Positions 1-7,966 of a DNA stretch of 39,915 nt are shown piece by piece; within the stretch, counting starts at the first letter, position 1; each line of letters starts with the position of its first letter. The translations under genes and the position numbers were made by a program. The stretch comes from Candidatus Methanofastidiosum methylothiophilum (GTDB taxonomy: Archaea; Methanobacteriota_B; Thermococci; Methanofastidiosales; Methanofastidiosaceae), in the NCBI GenBank assembly GCA_001587575.1, contig LNJC01000011.1:1-39915 (forward strand), in the 5' to 3' direction. Below the pieces are notes generated by a model. The model saw nothing but the letters and a program-made list of their open reading frames with translations, ran no database searches and was not told where the DNA came from.

Positions 1-60
1 TTACTTGGAAACTTCATAGAACTTTTAGAAAAGGAGGTAGAAAACTATGAAGCGAAATAA
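1..60 (+). CDS. C-terminal tail of an unidentified protein (partial)
   Basis: The first 20 codons of the window are open in frame 1 and end in TAA at 58-60. They encode a 19-residue, charged and probably helical tail ending in ENYEAK. The gene begins outside the window, so its function cannot be read. Its stop directly abuts the stop of the minus-strand PrsW-like gene at 61, the same zero-gap junction seen at the other convergent pairs here. That match is the main reason to believe this is a real gene end. Confidence 0.5.
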   Translation, partial: LLGNFIELLEKEVENYEAK

Positions 61-834
61 TTACCAGATAACACACTTGAATTTATATCCACATTCTGCG
101 CAGAAGTTTGATGAGGATAAGACTTCTTTCTTACACTTTGGACATTTAAAATTGTGTTGATTGGAGGGCTTAAACGGAGAAGCTTTTGACAACTCATCAA
201 GTCTTTTTGTTAAGAAATATACTAAGACGATCAGAAGAGGAATGAATAATAATGCAAGTATAGTCTGAGTGAAGAGGACAAAATTAAATAATCCATGTGA
301 AAAAGCTGCTATCGCAAGACCTTTGAATACAAGATTGGTATTCTTAGGATACGAAAACTTTGCCTTCCCTACATAATATCCAACTATGCCCGAGAATCCT
401 GCATGGCCAAGGCATCCTGTTATAGCCCTCATTAGTATAAGAGAAGGGCCAAACTGAGATATGTATAAAAAATTCTCAAAAGTAGCAAATCCTAAAGCCG
501 CCACGACTGAATATAACATCGCATCGATAGGTTCATCGAACTCTTTCGACTTTAGAGCGTATACTCTGATGGCCATGTACTTTGATATTTCCTCCACTGG
601 GCCTATAACAAAAAATGCTGCAAAGAAAAGTAATAAAACTCCAGACTGCTCAATTGAGAAAGGTATTAGTAAAGTATTCAAGATACCTGCCGGAATTGTA
701 GCTATAATTCCTAGAATAAATGTTATTATAATTATTTTTTTTGGCTCAGGTTCAAATTTATCCTTTTTATAAAAATACCAAACCCAGAGTAATCCTGGGG
801 CAAAGGCTATTGCAAGAAGCGTAAATGGATCCAT
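61..834 (-). CDS. PrsW-family intramembrane metalloprotease with C-terminal zinc ribbon
   Basis: A 257-residue polytopic membrane protein. Family motifs are visible: EEISK at residues 81-85, FATFE at 116-120, His144 in a membrane segment, and HGLFN at 180-184. PrsW proteins are membrane-embedded proteases; the Bacillus member cleaves an anti-sigma factor, but archaea lack that target, so the substrate here is unknown. About seven hydrophobic segments precede a cytoplasmic-looking tail with a CxxC-x10-CxxC zinc ribbon (Cys231, 234, 245, 248). The start ATG at 834 follows the stop of the DUF4389 gene with no spacer (TAAATG), so the two are probably co-translated. Confidence 0.8.
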   Translation of the reverse strand: MDPFTLLAIAFAPGLLWVWYFYKKDKFEPEPKKIIIITFILGIIATIPAGILNTLLIPFSIEQSGVLLLFFAAFFVIGPVEEISKYMAIRVYALKSKEFDEPIDAMLYSVVAALGFATFENFLYISQFGPSLILMRAITGCLGHAGFSGIVGYYVGKAKFSYPKNTNLVFKGLAIAAFSHGLFNFVLFTQTILALLFIPLLIVLVYFLTKRLDELSKASPFKPSNQHNFKCPKCKKEVLSSSNFCAECGYKFKCVIW

Positions 835-1524
835 TTAGTCACCTGTTAAAGGGGGCCTCTCATCTGTTAATATTGAATTATATGCATTAACTCTCATATA
901 GAAGTTAATAAATCTAACTGAAAACTCCCAAAGACCAAAATTTTTCTTTGTTGTAAATAAAATGTAAAACCATTCGATGAATAAGACCATCGCTGCAAGC
1001 ATTCCCCATAATGAGGCAATAATGGCTAGCACGAATCCATAAAAGATTCTTATAAGAAGTTCTATTCTTCTTGAAGATTGTTCAAAAGAAAAAGTAATTT
1101 TACAAGGATAATCTATATCTTCACTAGTTATGGGCGGTCTGTCATCAGTTAAAAGATACGTATAAGTAGTAACATTGAAGTAGAATCTAAAAAATCCCGT
1201 AATAAAATCAAAGGCACCTTTGTGTTTTTTTGCGTAAATTAGGACATAGAAGAACTGAAATATTTGTGCAAGACCTGCAACAATTCCCCATACTTCAATA
1301 ATAATGTTTAGAAAAATAACATAAATAATTCTTATGAGTAGCTCTGCACGTGAAGAGGGTTCTTTATAGTTGTATGATAATGTTATAGGATACTCTTTAA
1401 TTGATGAATAAACATTTCCATCCATCTTTCTTTTCTCTTCATCATCTCCAATAAAAGCGCCACATTCTTTACAGTAAAGAGTACCGTCTGGATTTTCACT
1501 ACCACATCTAGTACAATAAACCAT
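835..1524 (-). CDS. Zinc-ribbon membrane protein with two DUF4389 domains
   Basis: A 229-residue protein. An N-terminal zinc ribbon (Cys4, 7, 18, 21) is followed by two similar halves. Each half has a short beta-rich stretch, two membrane segments, and a block ending in a motif like LLTDxRPPxT (about residues 125-135 and 218-227). This matches DUF4389, a family of unknown function usually present as one copy. The gene heads a pair with the PrsW-like protease. A TATA-like box lies 25 bases before the ATG and no ribosome binding site is visible, so the transcript is probably leaderless. Confidence 0.75.
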   Translation of the reverse strand: MVYCTRCGSENPDGTLYCKECGAFIGDDEEKRKMDGNVYSSIKEYPITLSYNYKEPSSRAELLIRIIYVIFLNIIIEVWGIVAGLAQIFQFFYVLIYAKKHKGAFDFITGFFRFYFNVTTYTYLLTDDRPPITSEDIDYPCKITFSFEQSSRRIELLIRIFYGFVLAIIASLWGMLAAMVLFIEWFYILFTTKKNFGLWEFSVRFINFYMRVNAYNSILTDERPPLTGD

Positions 1525-1544
1525 GAAAAGTAAAAATATTTCTT

Positions 1545-1553
1545 ACTTAAATA
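1545..1553 (-). promoter_or_regulatory. TATA box of a leaderless promoter for the DUF4389 gene
   Basis: On the minus strand the sequence reads TATTTAAGT, centred about 25 bases from the ATG at 1524. Archaeal transcription starts about 25 to 27 bases after the box centre, so the first transcribed base should fall at or next to the A of the start codon. No Shine-Dalgarno sequence lies in between. Confidence 0.6.
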
Positions 1554-1581
1554 GATTACTTAAAAAAAAGAAATAAAATAT

Positions 1582-2136
1582 TTATTCCTTAACAACAAAG
1601 GTATTAGCGATTTTATCGTGTAGCCCTTGTTTTTGAGAGTCAAATAGTATAAAGATGTATGCCACTAGATTTAGTATTGGTATAGCCTTAATGAGCCATC
1701 TAATAAATCCAGGAACAGGACCTATCGGCATTGCTCCATTAGTCCCTATGACCTTAAGCTTCATTACTCTCTTACCTATAGTTGCTCCCTGCATACCATC
1801 TAAGTATACGTAGTACGCAAGAGATATCAATGCAGTTATAGCTGTTCCTATTCCACCAAGATTGAATCCGGCGTCGTAGCCCATACCATAACCATACCCA
1901 TAATTAGTTCCAAATGGTATGCTTACTATCCATCCAATTACTCCAAATATTATAAGGTCTATTATCCATGCAACAAATCTCGGTAAAAATCCAGCGTGCT
2001 CGCGTGAAAGCCAGTTACCAGAGGCGTATGTCGTCTGAGGCTGCTGAGATGTTGGGCCTTCTAGAGTGGCTCCACAATTTTCACAAAACTTTGCGCCCAT
2101 TGGATTGTCTTTTCCACATTTTCCACAAAAAACCAT
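1582..2136 (-). CDS. Zinc-ribbon RDD-family membrane protein
   Basis: A 184-residue protein. The N-terminal zinc ribbon (Cys4, 7, 18, 21) is nearly the same layout as in the DUF4389 neighbour. A linker follows, then an RDD domain from about residue 46: the PRFVAWIIDLIIFG start with conserved Arg and Asp, a GATIGKRVMKLKV motif, and a final amphipathic segment. A Gly/Tyr-rich loop lies between the first two membrane segments. RDD proteins are small membrane proteins, some linked to ion or solute transport; the role here is unknown. GGTGAT lies 4 bases before the ATG, with a TATA-like CTTTTAAAAG at 2165-2174. Confidence 0.8.
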   Translation of the reverse strand: MVFCGKCGKDNPMGAKFCENCGATLEGPTSQQPQTTYASGNWLSREHAGFLPRFVAWIIDLIIFGVIGWIVSIPFGTNYGYGYGMGYDAGFNLGGIGTAITALISLAYYVYLDGMQGATIGKRVMKLKVIGTNGAMPIGPVPGFIRWLIKAIPILNLVAYIFILFDSQKQGLHDKIANTFVVKE

Positions 2137-2222
2137 TTTATCACCATAATTATTAATACCTCTTCTTTTAAAAGTTTTTCTAAGAGTTTCAATTATTTTG
2201 CTAGAAAATTAAAATAAGAAGG

Positions 2223-3068
2223 CTAATTTAAGTCATTATTATCAGACTTCTCATTTGCAAACCAAACTACCCTTTGTGGGAAGGGCACATGTATATCTTC
2301 TTTTTCTAAATTTGTTTTTATTTTCCACAAGAGTTCTTTTTTAGTTGCATACCACTGTGTTACAGGCGCCCATGCTTTAACTATAATATTTACAGAACTC
2401 TCTCCAAGAGCATCAACATAGATATCTGGAGTAGGCTTCTTTAAAACAAAAGGATGATCTTCAATTAGGTCAGATATTATTTTTATAGCCTTATTAGCAT
2501 CGTCACTATATCGTATACCAATTGTATACTCAATCCTTCTTGCTATATTAACACTTATATTAGTTATATTGTTCGTGAAAACTTTCTCATTTGGTATTCT
2601 TATGTAAAGTCCATCATAACTTCTTAATATAGTTGACATAATACCTATATCTTCGACAAAACCCTTAATCTTGTCTATTTCAACCTGGCTGCCTATTTTT
2701 ATGGGCCTCTCAGCCATTATAAATAATCCAGATATTAGATTTCCAACTATACTCTGACTTGCAAAACCTATTACTATACCAGTGACCCCTCCTGCTACTA
2801 GCAGTCCTGATGTATTGATTCCTAAAATAGGCAACGCTAAAATAACTGCCAAAATAATTATGCCATAGTAACTGCCTTTAAGTAGAATTCCTAGTCTATC
2901 TTTGTCAAACTTGTCTCTTAAGTATCTTTTTAATAACATGGATAATCCTTTTGCCAATACTATGGAAAAAATAATCATACCAAGGGCAAATAAATAAGGA
3001 AAGATCCTGTCTGTTTCTATAATCCCTATAGTTTTAGATAAAGTGCCTAGAATTTCATCGAGATTCAA
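2223..3068 (-). CDS. mscS: Small-conductance mechanosensitive channel (MscS family)
   Basis: A 281-residue protein. Three N-terminal membrane segments lead into the glycine- and alanine-rich pore helix typical of MscS (GVTGIVIGFASQSIVGNL, about residues 94-111). The beta domain follows (IMAERPIKIGSQVEID), then the alpha/beta cytoplasmic cage. The family releases ions and osmolytes under membrane tension. The start is TTG at 3068, preceded by a strong GGAGGAAGG site. It overlaps the stop of the DUF432 gene by 4 bases, so the two should be translationally coupled. An osmoprotectant importer lies 3 kb away, consistent with osmotic adaptation being handled in this region. Confidence 0.9.
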   Translation of the reverse strand: MNLDEILGTLSKTIGIIETDRIFPYLFALGMIIFSIVLAKGLSMLLKRYLRDKFDKDRLGILLKGSYYGIIILAVILALPILGINTSGLLVAGGVTGIVIGFASQSIVGNLISGLFIMAERPIKIGSQVEIDKIKGFVEDIGIMSTILRSYDGLYIRIPNEKVFTNNITNISVNIARRIEYTIGIRYSDDANKAIKIISDLIEDHPFVLKKPTPDIYVDALGESSVNIIVKAWAPVTQWYATKKELLWKIKTNLEKEDIHVPFPQRVVWFANEKSDNNDLN

Positions 3069-3784
3069 AGACCTTCCTCCATAGTGAATTTCTTTTGTGA
3101 TACTGTTATCTTAGCAGGTTCAAAAACTTCGAGGGCCTTTTTCATTCCTCTTTTAATGCCCGAATTTACAAATTCAGTTTCTGCAATCTTTTCATTTAAT
3201 ATTTTCATATGAGCCCTCATGGAAACAAGATTCTCATTGAAATAAACCTTCATCTCATGGGAATCAAAAACACTTTTTGTTATTTCAATCCAATCATCAG
3301 TTGTATTAATAAGTTTTAGTTTCATCACACCGTTAACTAATGGATTTAAATTATTTGGGATGGAAGTAAAAACAGGACTCTTATGGTATTTACATATAAC
3401 TCCATTTCTTGGGTCTCCATAGAGCGTGTACTTTTGTCTTGCTAAAGTAAACGCATCCAAAAGATCATAATTTTTTCTGCCTGAAATAAAGACTCCAATA
3501 TCAACTGGAAATGTAAGGTAAATATTGTTTGTGTCTTTTGGCTCTACAAACACTGATTTTTCATATTCTATTAATAAGTACTGAGAAACTTGTTTATGTA
3601 ATTTTTGCGCCTCAATAGGATTTATAATAATTCCACAATCTTTTGTCAAGAGTATTTTTTCTATAGACTCATTAGAGCTAGTTCTCACATAACGAAGAGT
3701 ATTACCTTCTTTCTCGATCTGTAGATGTATGCCTTCTTTTGTTATCCTCAAGGGATTCAGTGGAGATTTGTAGTAACCATACAT
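3065..3784 (-). CDS. DUF432 archaeal protein
   Basis: A 239-residue soluble protein resembling DUF432, an archaeal family without known function. The N-terminus MYGYYKSPLNP and the later PVDIGVF and YTLYGDPRNGVICKYH segments are the parts I recognise. The reading frame opens earlier, at a TTG at 3850, but that start would overlap the upstream gene. The ATG at 3784 gives the expected family N-terminus and a 46-base gap from the flavoprotein stop, so I chose it. Coupling with mscS (TTGA overlap) suggests a partner or regulator of the channel; this is inference from position only. Confidence 0.65.
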   Translation of the reverse strand: MYGYYKSPLNPLRITKEGIHLQIEKEGNTLRYVRTSSNESIEKILLTKDCGIIINPIEAQKLHKQVSQYLLIEYEKSVFVEPKDTNNIYLTFPVDIGVFISGRKNYDLLDAFTLARQKYTLYGDPRNGVICKYHKSPVFTSIPNNLNPLVNGVMKLKLINTTDDWIEITKSVFDSHEMKVYFNENLVSMRAHMKILNEKIAETEFVNSGIKRGMKKALEVFEPAKITVSQKKFTMEEGL

Positions 3785-3830
3785 GACTATTTGTTCTTTT
3801 ATCTTTTCATTTATGAGTTTTACCCATAAA

Positions 3831-5204
3831 TTAGTCTTTAGGCTCCACAAGATTACCTAAAGTTGAGGGAATTAGCTCAGATAATGCCGGGTGAATATGA
3901 ATTCCTTTAAAAATTGCCCGTCTGTCAAGATTGTTTGCCATGACATTGATTACTTCTTGGATTAAAATAGATGCGTATGGCCCTATTATATGGAATCCTA
4001 AAATCTTATTAGTTTCTTTATCAACTATGGCCTTAGCAAAAGAATCTTCCTCAAGCATAGCAATACCTTTTGCGACACTATTATATTTTGCATGCCCAAC
4101 TAATACCTTGTATTTCTTCTTTGCTTCACTTTCTGTCATACCAACAGATGCAATTTCTGGATATGAAAAGACTGCATGCGGAATTGCCGTGTAATCCATT
4201 GGCACTTTCTTTTCATGGAGGCTATTGTGCCATGCATATACGGCTTCTTTGTTTGCAGAGTGCCTGAACATATACTTTCCTATTACGTCCCCAAAGGCCC
4301 AAATGTTTTCTTTTGAAGTTTGTAAAAACTCATCTACTATTATGAAGCCTCTAGAATCTGTTTTGACGCCCGTATTTTCTACTTTTAACAAATCAGAATT
4401 TGGTAATCTTCCGCCAGCAATCAGTAGCTTTTCTGCACTAACTTCAATAGTTTTATTCGTGTTTCTGTCTTTCCCAATTACTTTAACTAAACTTCCTTCT
4501 TTTGCTAACTCTATAACTTCAGTTGCCGTATATATCTTCATTCTCTTTGACATTTCTTTTAATAGCAAATCTGAAACTTCAGGCTCCTCATTTGCCACAA
4601 GCCTTACATTTCTTTGGATAATAGTTACCTCGCTCCCCATGCCAGATAGAAAATGGCCAAATTCACAAGCAATATAGCCTCCACCTAAAATTACCACACT
4701 TTTTGGAAGCTCATTTAACTCTAGAATACTCTCATTTGTCAGGTAGTCTACTTTATCAATACCTGTGACATTTGGGATAAGAGGTCTTGCACCGGCTGCA
4801 ATGAATATCTTTTCTCCAATAATTTTTTTTCCATTTACTTCCATTGTATAGTCGTCTACAAAATAACCCGCGCCATCATAGAAATCAAGATTTTTTGCTT
4901 GTTTTATTCCCTCTCTCATCTGCTCTCTATCTTCAGCAATTGAAGATCTCATTCTTTCCATTATCTCTTTAAACCTTATTTTAGTTATATTGGCTTCAAC
5001 ACCAAGTTTTTTCGAATTCTCTATTTCTGAAACTCTATCTGCAGGGAAGATAATTAATTTTGAAGGTATACACCCTAAGTTTAAACATGTTCCCCCTAGC
5101 GGGCCCTTATCTACAACAGCTACCTTAAATCCGTTTGAAAGGGCGTCGCTTGCCACCCCCATTCCTGCACCGGAACCGATAACTAAAACATCATACTTTT
5201 TCAT
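3831..5204 (-). CDS. Dihydrolipoamide dehydrogenase-type flavoprotein disulfide reductase
   Basis: A 457-residue member of the pyridine nucleotide-disulfide oxidoreductase family. Visible parts are an FAD-binding GSGAGMG (residues 10-16), the redox-active pair Cys40 and Cys45 in GGTCLNLGCIPSK, an NAD-binding GGGYIACEFG, the second FAD motif AFGDV, and the C-terminal HIHPALSE carrying the active-site His-Glu. Lpd regenerates lipoamide in 2-oxoacid dehydrogenase or glycine cleavage complexes. None of those is nearby, so another disulfide substrate is possible. I chose the ATG at 5204 over an upstream TTG at 5228 because the Rossmann fold starts at MKKYDVLVIG and GGGTG lies just before it. Confidence 0.85.
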   Translation of the reverse strand: MKKYDVLVIGSGAGMGVASDALSNGFKVAVVDKGPLGGTCLNLGCIPSKLIIFPADRVSEIENSKKLGVEANITKIRFKEIMERMRSSIAEDREQMREGIKQAKNLDFYDGAGYFVDDYTMEVNGKKIIGEKIFIAAGARPLIPNVTGIDKVDYLTNESILELNELPKSVVILGGGYIACEFGHFLSGMGSEVTIIQRNVRLVANEEPEVSDLLLKEMSKRMKIYTATEVIELAKEGSLVKVIGKDRNTNKTIEVSAEKLLIAGGRLPNSDLLKVENTGVKTDSRGFIIVDEFLQTSKENIWAFGDVIGKYMFRHSANKEAVYAWHNSLHEKKVPMDYTAIPHAVFSYPEIASVGMTESEAKKKYKVLVGHAKYNSVAKGIAMLEEDSFAKAIVDKETNKILGFHIIGPYASILIQEVINVMANNLDRRAIFKGIHIHPALSELIPSTLGNLVEPKD

Positions 5205-5300
5205 TTTTACACCCAATATTCCTTGCAATGAATCAATATACTAAATTATTGAGGTTCACACTATAATAAAGTTATGTTTTTTTGTTCTGATGCCTAAAAG

Positions 5301-5309
5301 ATTTAAATA
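5301..5309 (+). promoter_or_regulatory. TATA box for the GNAT acetyltransferase gene
   Basis: ATTTAAATA is centred at 5305, predicting transcription start near 5331. The strong AAAGGAGG ribosome site at 5337-5344 then precedes the ATG at 5350, giving a short leader of about 19 bases. The divergent flavoprotein promoter probably lies at about 5236-5244. Confidence 0.5.
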
Positions 5310-5349
5310 AAAAAATTTAATTATCATTGGCTATTTAAAGGAGGCACAA

Positions 5350-5835
5350 ATGATTAAAATCTTGGACATCTATTTTCCAGGAATTATAGGATTCATAACT
5401 CAGCTACATGCAGAATACTATTCTAAAAACTGGGATTTTGGCCTTTATTTTGAGTCAAAAGTTGCAACTGAATTATCAGAATTCTTAAATAGATTTGATC
5501 CTAGTCGGGATGGAATATGGACATTGCATGTGGATGATGCCTTTGTAGGGTCCATTGTTATTGATGGTCTAAATTCAGATAGTGAAGGTGCTAGATTAAG
5601 GTGGTTCATATTGGATCCTAAATACCAAGGGAGAGGAATGGGTAACTTATTAATGGAAAAAGCCATTCTTTTCTGTAAAGATAAAGGATATAGAAGAGTA
5701 TACCTCTGGACATTTGAGGGACTTGACGCTGCAAGATACCTTTATGAAAAATTTGGATTTAAACTTTGCAAAGAACATGAAGATACCCAATGGGGTAAAA
5801 AAGTCACTGAAGAAATATTTGAATTATTACTCTAA
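5350..5835 (+). CDS. GNAT-family N-acetyltransferase
   Basis: A 161-residue protein. Motif A of the GNAT fold is clear: LRWFILDPKYQGRGMGNLL, where the QGRGMG loop binds the acetyl-CoA pyrophosphate. It is followed by motif B (AARYLYEKFGFKLCKE). The fold resembles the acetyltransferase half of MarR-GNAT fusions, but no helix-turn-helix is present. The substrate cannot be told. It has its own TATA box and a strong GGAGG site, and appears monocistronic or loosely linked to the transporter operon that starts 65 bases downstream. Confidence 0.85.
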   Translation: MIKILDIYFPGIIGFITQLHAEYYSKNWDFGLYFESKVATELSEFLNRFDPSRDGIWTLHVDDAFVGSIVIDGLNSDSEGARLRWFILDPKYQGRGMGNLLMEKAILFCKDKGYRRVYLWTFEGLDAARYLYEKFGFKLCKEHEDTQWGKKVTEEIFELLL

Positions 5836-5900
5836 TATTTCTTTAAATACTTTTTAGTAAAAGATTTAAGGTAGTATCTCCTATAGTGATTGTGATATAT

Positions 5901-6800
5901 ATGAAAAACAAATTATTTTTTTCAGGGATGTTGATCTTTTTCTTGATTGTTGCAACTACCGGATGCATAGGTCAAGGATCTGAAAAGAAAATTGTCATTG
6001 GTACAATGCCATATAATGAGGAATATATTCTTGGGCATATGATATCTTTATTATTGGAAGATGCCGGATACAAAACTGAAGTTAAAGAAGGTCTTGGAGG
6101 CACACTAATTAACTACGAGGCATTAAAGAGAGGGCAGATTCATGTATTTGTAGGATATACTGGAGCTTTCTATAATACTGTCTTGAAACTCCCTGCTCTT
6201 GATAACTGGGACCCTACCATAGTTTACAACGAAGTAGAAAAGGGAATGAAAGAAAAGGAAGGGATAACAGTTGTGGCAAAACTTGGATTTAAGAATAACT
6301 ATGCAATCTCAGTTCCAAGAAGCTGGGCACAAGAGAGGAATCTTACAAAAGTAAGTGAGCTTGCACCATACGCCCCATCAATGGTTCTTGGAACTGATAT
6401 AGAGTATCCAACAGCACCAGACGGACTTCCGACTTTTGAAAAGGCCTATGGATTCAAATTTAAAGATGTAAAATCAATGGAACCGACACTTGTTTACGAG
6501 GCAATAAAAAACAAACTAGTCGATGTTATTACAGGCTACACAACTGACAAGAGAGGGGAACTATTTAATCTAGTTGTCTTAGAGGATGACAAGGGAGGGC
6601 TATTACCCTACGATGCTATTATTATAACAACAACTTCATTTGCCAAAGACGAAGCAGTAATAAATGTTCTTAAGAAACTTGAAGGAAAAATAGACGACAA
6701 AGAAATGGCAGATATGAATTATCAATATGACGTTGAAAAGAAAGAGTCAAGAGACATTGCTAGAGCATTTTTAATATCCGAAGGACTAATTAAAAATTAA
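5901..6800 (+). CDS. opuCC: Osmoprotectant ABC transporter, substrate-binding lipoprotein (OpuAC/OpuCC-like)
   Basis: A 299-residue protein. An N-terminal hydrophobic segment ends in a lipobox-like TTGC (Cys about residue 22), so it is probably lipid-anchored on the cell surface. The rest is the glycine betaine/choline-type binding fold: KIVIGTMPYNEEYILGHM at the start of lobe 1, a GGTLINYEALKRGQIHVFVGYTG-type core and a hinge near DVITGYTTD. The frame opens at GTG 5886, but ATG 5901 gives a normal signal sequence. A T7 tract follows at 6808-6814, before the ATPase gene. The ligand is likely a quaternary amine, inferred from the family. Confidence 0.85.
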   Translation: MKNKLFFSGMLIFFLIVATTGCIGQGSEKKIVIGTMPYNEEYILGHMISLLLEDAGYKTEVKEGLGGTLINYEALKRGQIHVFVGYTGAFYNTVLKLPALDNWDPTIVYNEVEKGMKEKEGITVVAKLGFKNNYAISVPRSWAQERNLTKVSELAPYAPSMVLGTDIEYPTAPDGLPTFEKAYGFKFKDVKSMEPTLVYEAIKNKLVDVITGYTTDKRGELFNLVVLEDDKGGLLPYDAIIITTTSFAKDEAVINVLKKLEGKIDDKEMADMNYQYDVEKKESRDIARAFLISEGLIKN

Positions 6801-6807
6801 TTATTTA

Positions 6808-6814
6808 TTTTTTT
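6808..6814 (+). terminator. Possible partial terminator (T7 tract) inside the transporter operon
   Basis: Seven consecutive T residues lie between the binding-protein stop (6800) and the ribosome site of the ATPase gene (GGAGAGG, 6819-6825). Archaeal RNA polymerase terminates at T-rich tracts without needing a hairpin. Partial stopping here would yield more binding protein than membrane components. This is inference from sequence alone. Confidence 0.35.
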
Positions 6815-6830
6815 AATTGGAGAGGATAAA

Positions 6831-7958
6831 ACGAATAAATTCCTTTCAAGTGAATGCCTAGACTCTTTAAGATTTGATCATGTTACAAAAATATACAAAG
6901 AATCAAAAGCCCTAGATGACGTTTCGTTTGAAATATGCAAGGGCGAACTTTTTGTAATTCTTGGATCGAGTGGCTCGGGTAAGACTACTACTCTGAGATT
7001 AATCAATAGGCTTATAGATCCAGACGAAGGTACAGTATACCTCAATGGACAAGATACTAAAAGCATGGATCCGGTGAGTCTTAGAAGAAGAATAGGATAC
7101 GTCATACAACAGATAGGTCTTTTTCCCCACATGACTGTCAAGGAAAACATTGGATTAATCCCCCGTCTAGAAAAATGGAAAGACGAAGATATTTCTCTTA
7201 GGATAGAAGAGCTTCTAACTCTTGTAGCTTTGCCGCCAGATTTATTTAGCTCTCGATACCCAAATCAACTAAGTGGAGGCCAACAACAGAGAGTAGGTCT
7301 TGCAAGAGCCCTTGTGATGGACCCCCCTCTATTACTTATGGATGAGCCTTTTGGGGCGCTTGATCCTCTCTTAAGGATGCAACTTCAAAATGAATTCCTT
7401 TCGATCAAAACAAAGCTCGACAAAACAATTGTTTTTGTAACCCATGATATCGAGGAAAGTTTCATTTTAGCTGATAGAATTGGGGTTATGCATGCTGGAA
7501 AAATGATTCAGATTGGAACTCCCTCTGAATTACTTTTTGAACCTGAAAATGAAATAGTTTCAAAAATAATTGGAAGTGAGAATAAATTCAAAGCAATCAG
7601 ATTTCTTCAGGCAAAAGATGTCATGATTCCGCTCAATAATAACTGTCTGATAGAAAATGAAATCTCTTGTAAAGAAACAATTGAGAAGATGATTTCTAAC
7701 AAAATTGAAATGTGCATTATTAAGAAATCAAATAAAGAGATAGCCCAAGTTTCGCTAATTGAACTTCTTAATATCATGGAGCTAGATAGGTCCATCTCTG
7801 ATTTTGGTAATAAATTACTGATAGTTTCTCCAGATGATACTCTTTCATCAATAATACTGCTTTTAAAGACCTCAAAAGATTCAATGGCAGTAGTTATGGA
7901 GAAGGAAAAAATATTGGGTATTGTAAGAATTAACTCAGTATTATTGAACTTACTTTAG
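6831..7958 (+). CDS. opuCA: Osmoprotectant ABC transporter ATPase with C-terminal CBS pair; ACG start
   Basis: A 375-residue ATPase. Walker A is GSSGSGKT (residues 45-52), followed by the Q-loop region, the LSGGQQQR signature, Walker B LLLMDEP and the H-loop VTHD. Residues from about 255 form two CBS motifs, as in OpuCA/OpuAA, which sense ionic strength or nucleotides. The frame is open from the upstream stop at 6800 with no ATG, GTG or TTG before Met79, which lies after Walker A and cannot be the true start. The best start is ACG at 6831, placed 5 bases after GGAGAGG, giving (M)NKFLSSE. A sequence error changing ATG to ACG is an alternative. Confidence 0.85.
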   Translation, partial: TNKFLSSECLDSLRFDHVTKIYKESKALDDVSFEICKGELFVILGSSGSGKTTTLRLINRLIDPDEGTVYLNGQDTKSMDPVSLRRRIGYVIQQIGLFPHMTVKENIGLIPRLEKWKDEDISLRIEELLTLVALPPDLFSSRYPNQLSGGQQQRVGLARALVMDPPLLLMDEPFGALDPLLRMQLQNEFLSIKTKLDKTIVFVTHDIEESFILADRIGVMHAGKMIQIGTPSELLFEPENEIVSKIIGSENKFKAIRFLQAKDVMIPLNNNCLIENEISCKETIEKMISNKIEMCIIKKSNKEIAQVSLIELLNIMELDRSISDFGNKLLIVSPDDTLSSIILLLKTSKDSMAVVMEKEKILGIVRINSVLLNLL

Positions 7959-7966
7959 GTGATTTT

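Noticed and set aside
4225..4677. A 150-codon plus-strand open frame
   Set aside because: It is the antisense shadow of the flavoprotein disulfide reductase, whose FAD, NAD and redox motifs are all in frame on the other strand.
61..5204. A complete stress-signalling system built on the PrsW-like protease
   Set aside because: No anti-sigma factor-like substrate or regulator is encoded nearby and archaea lack such sigma factors, so only the clustering itself is reported.
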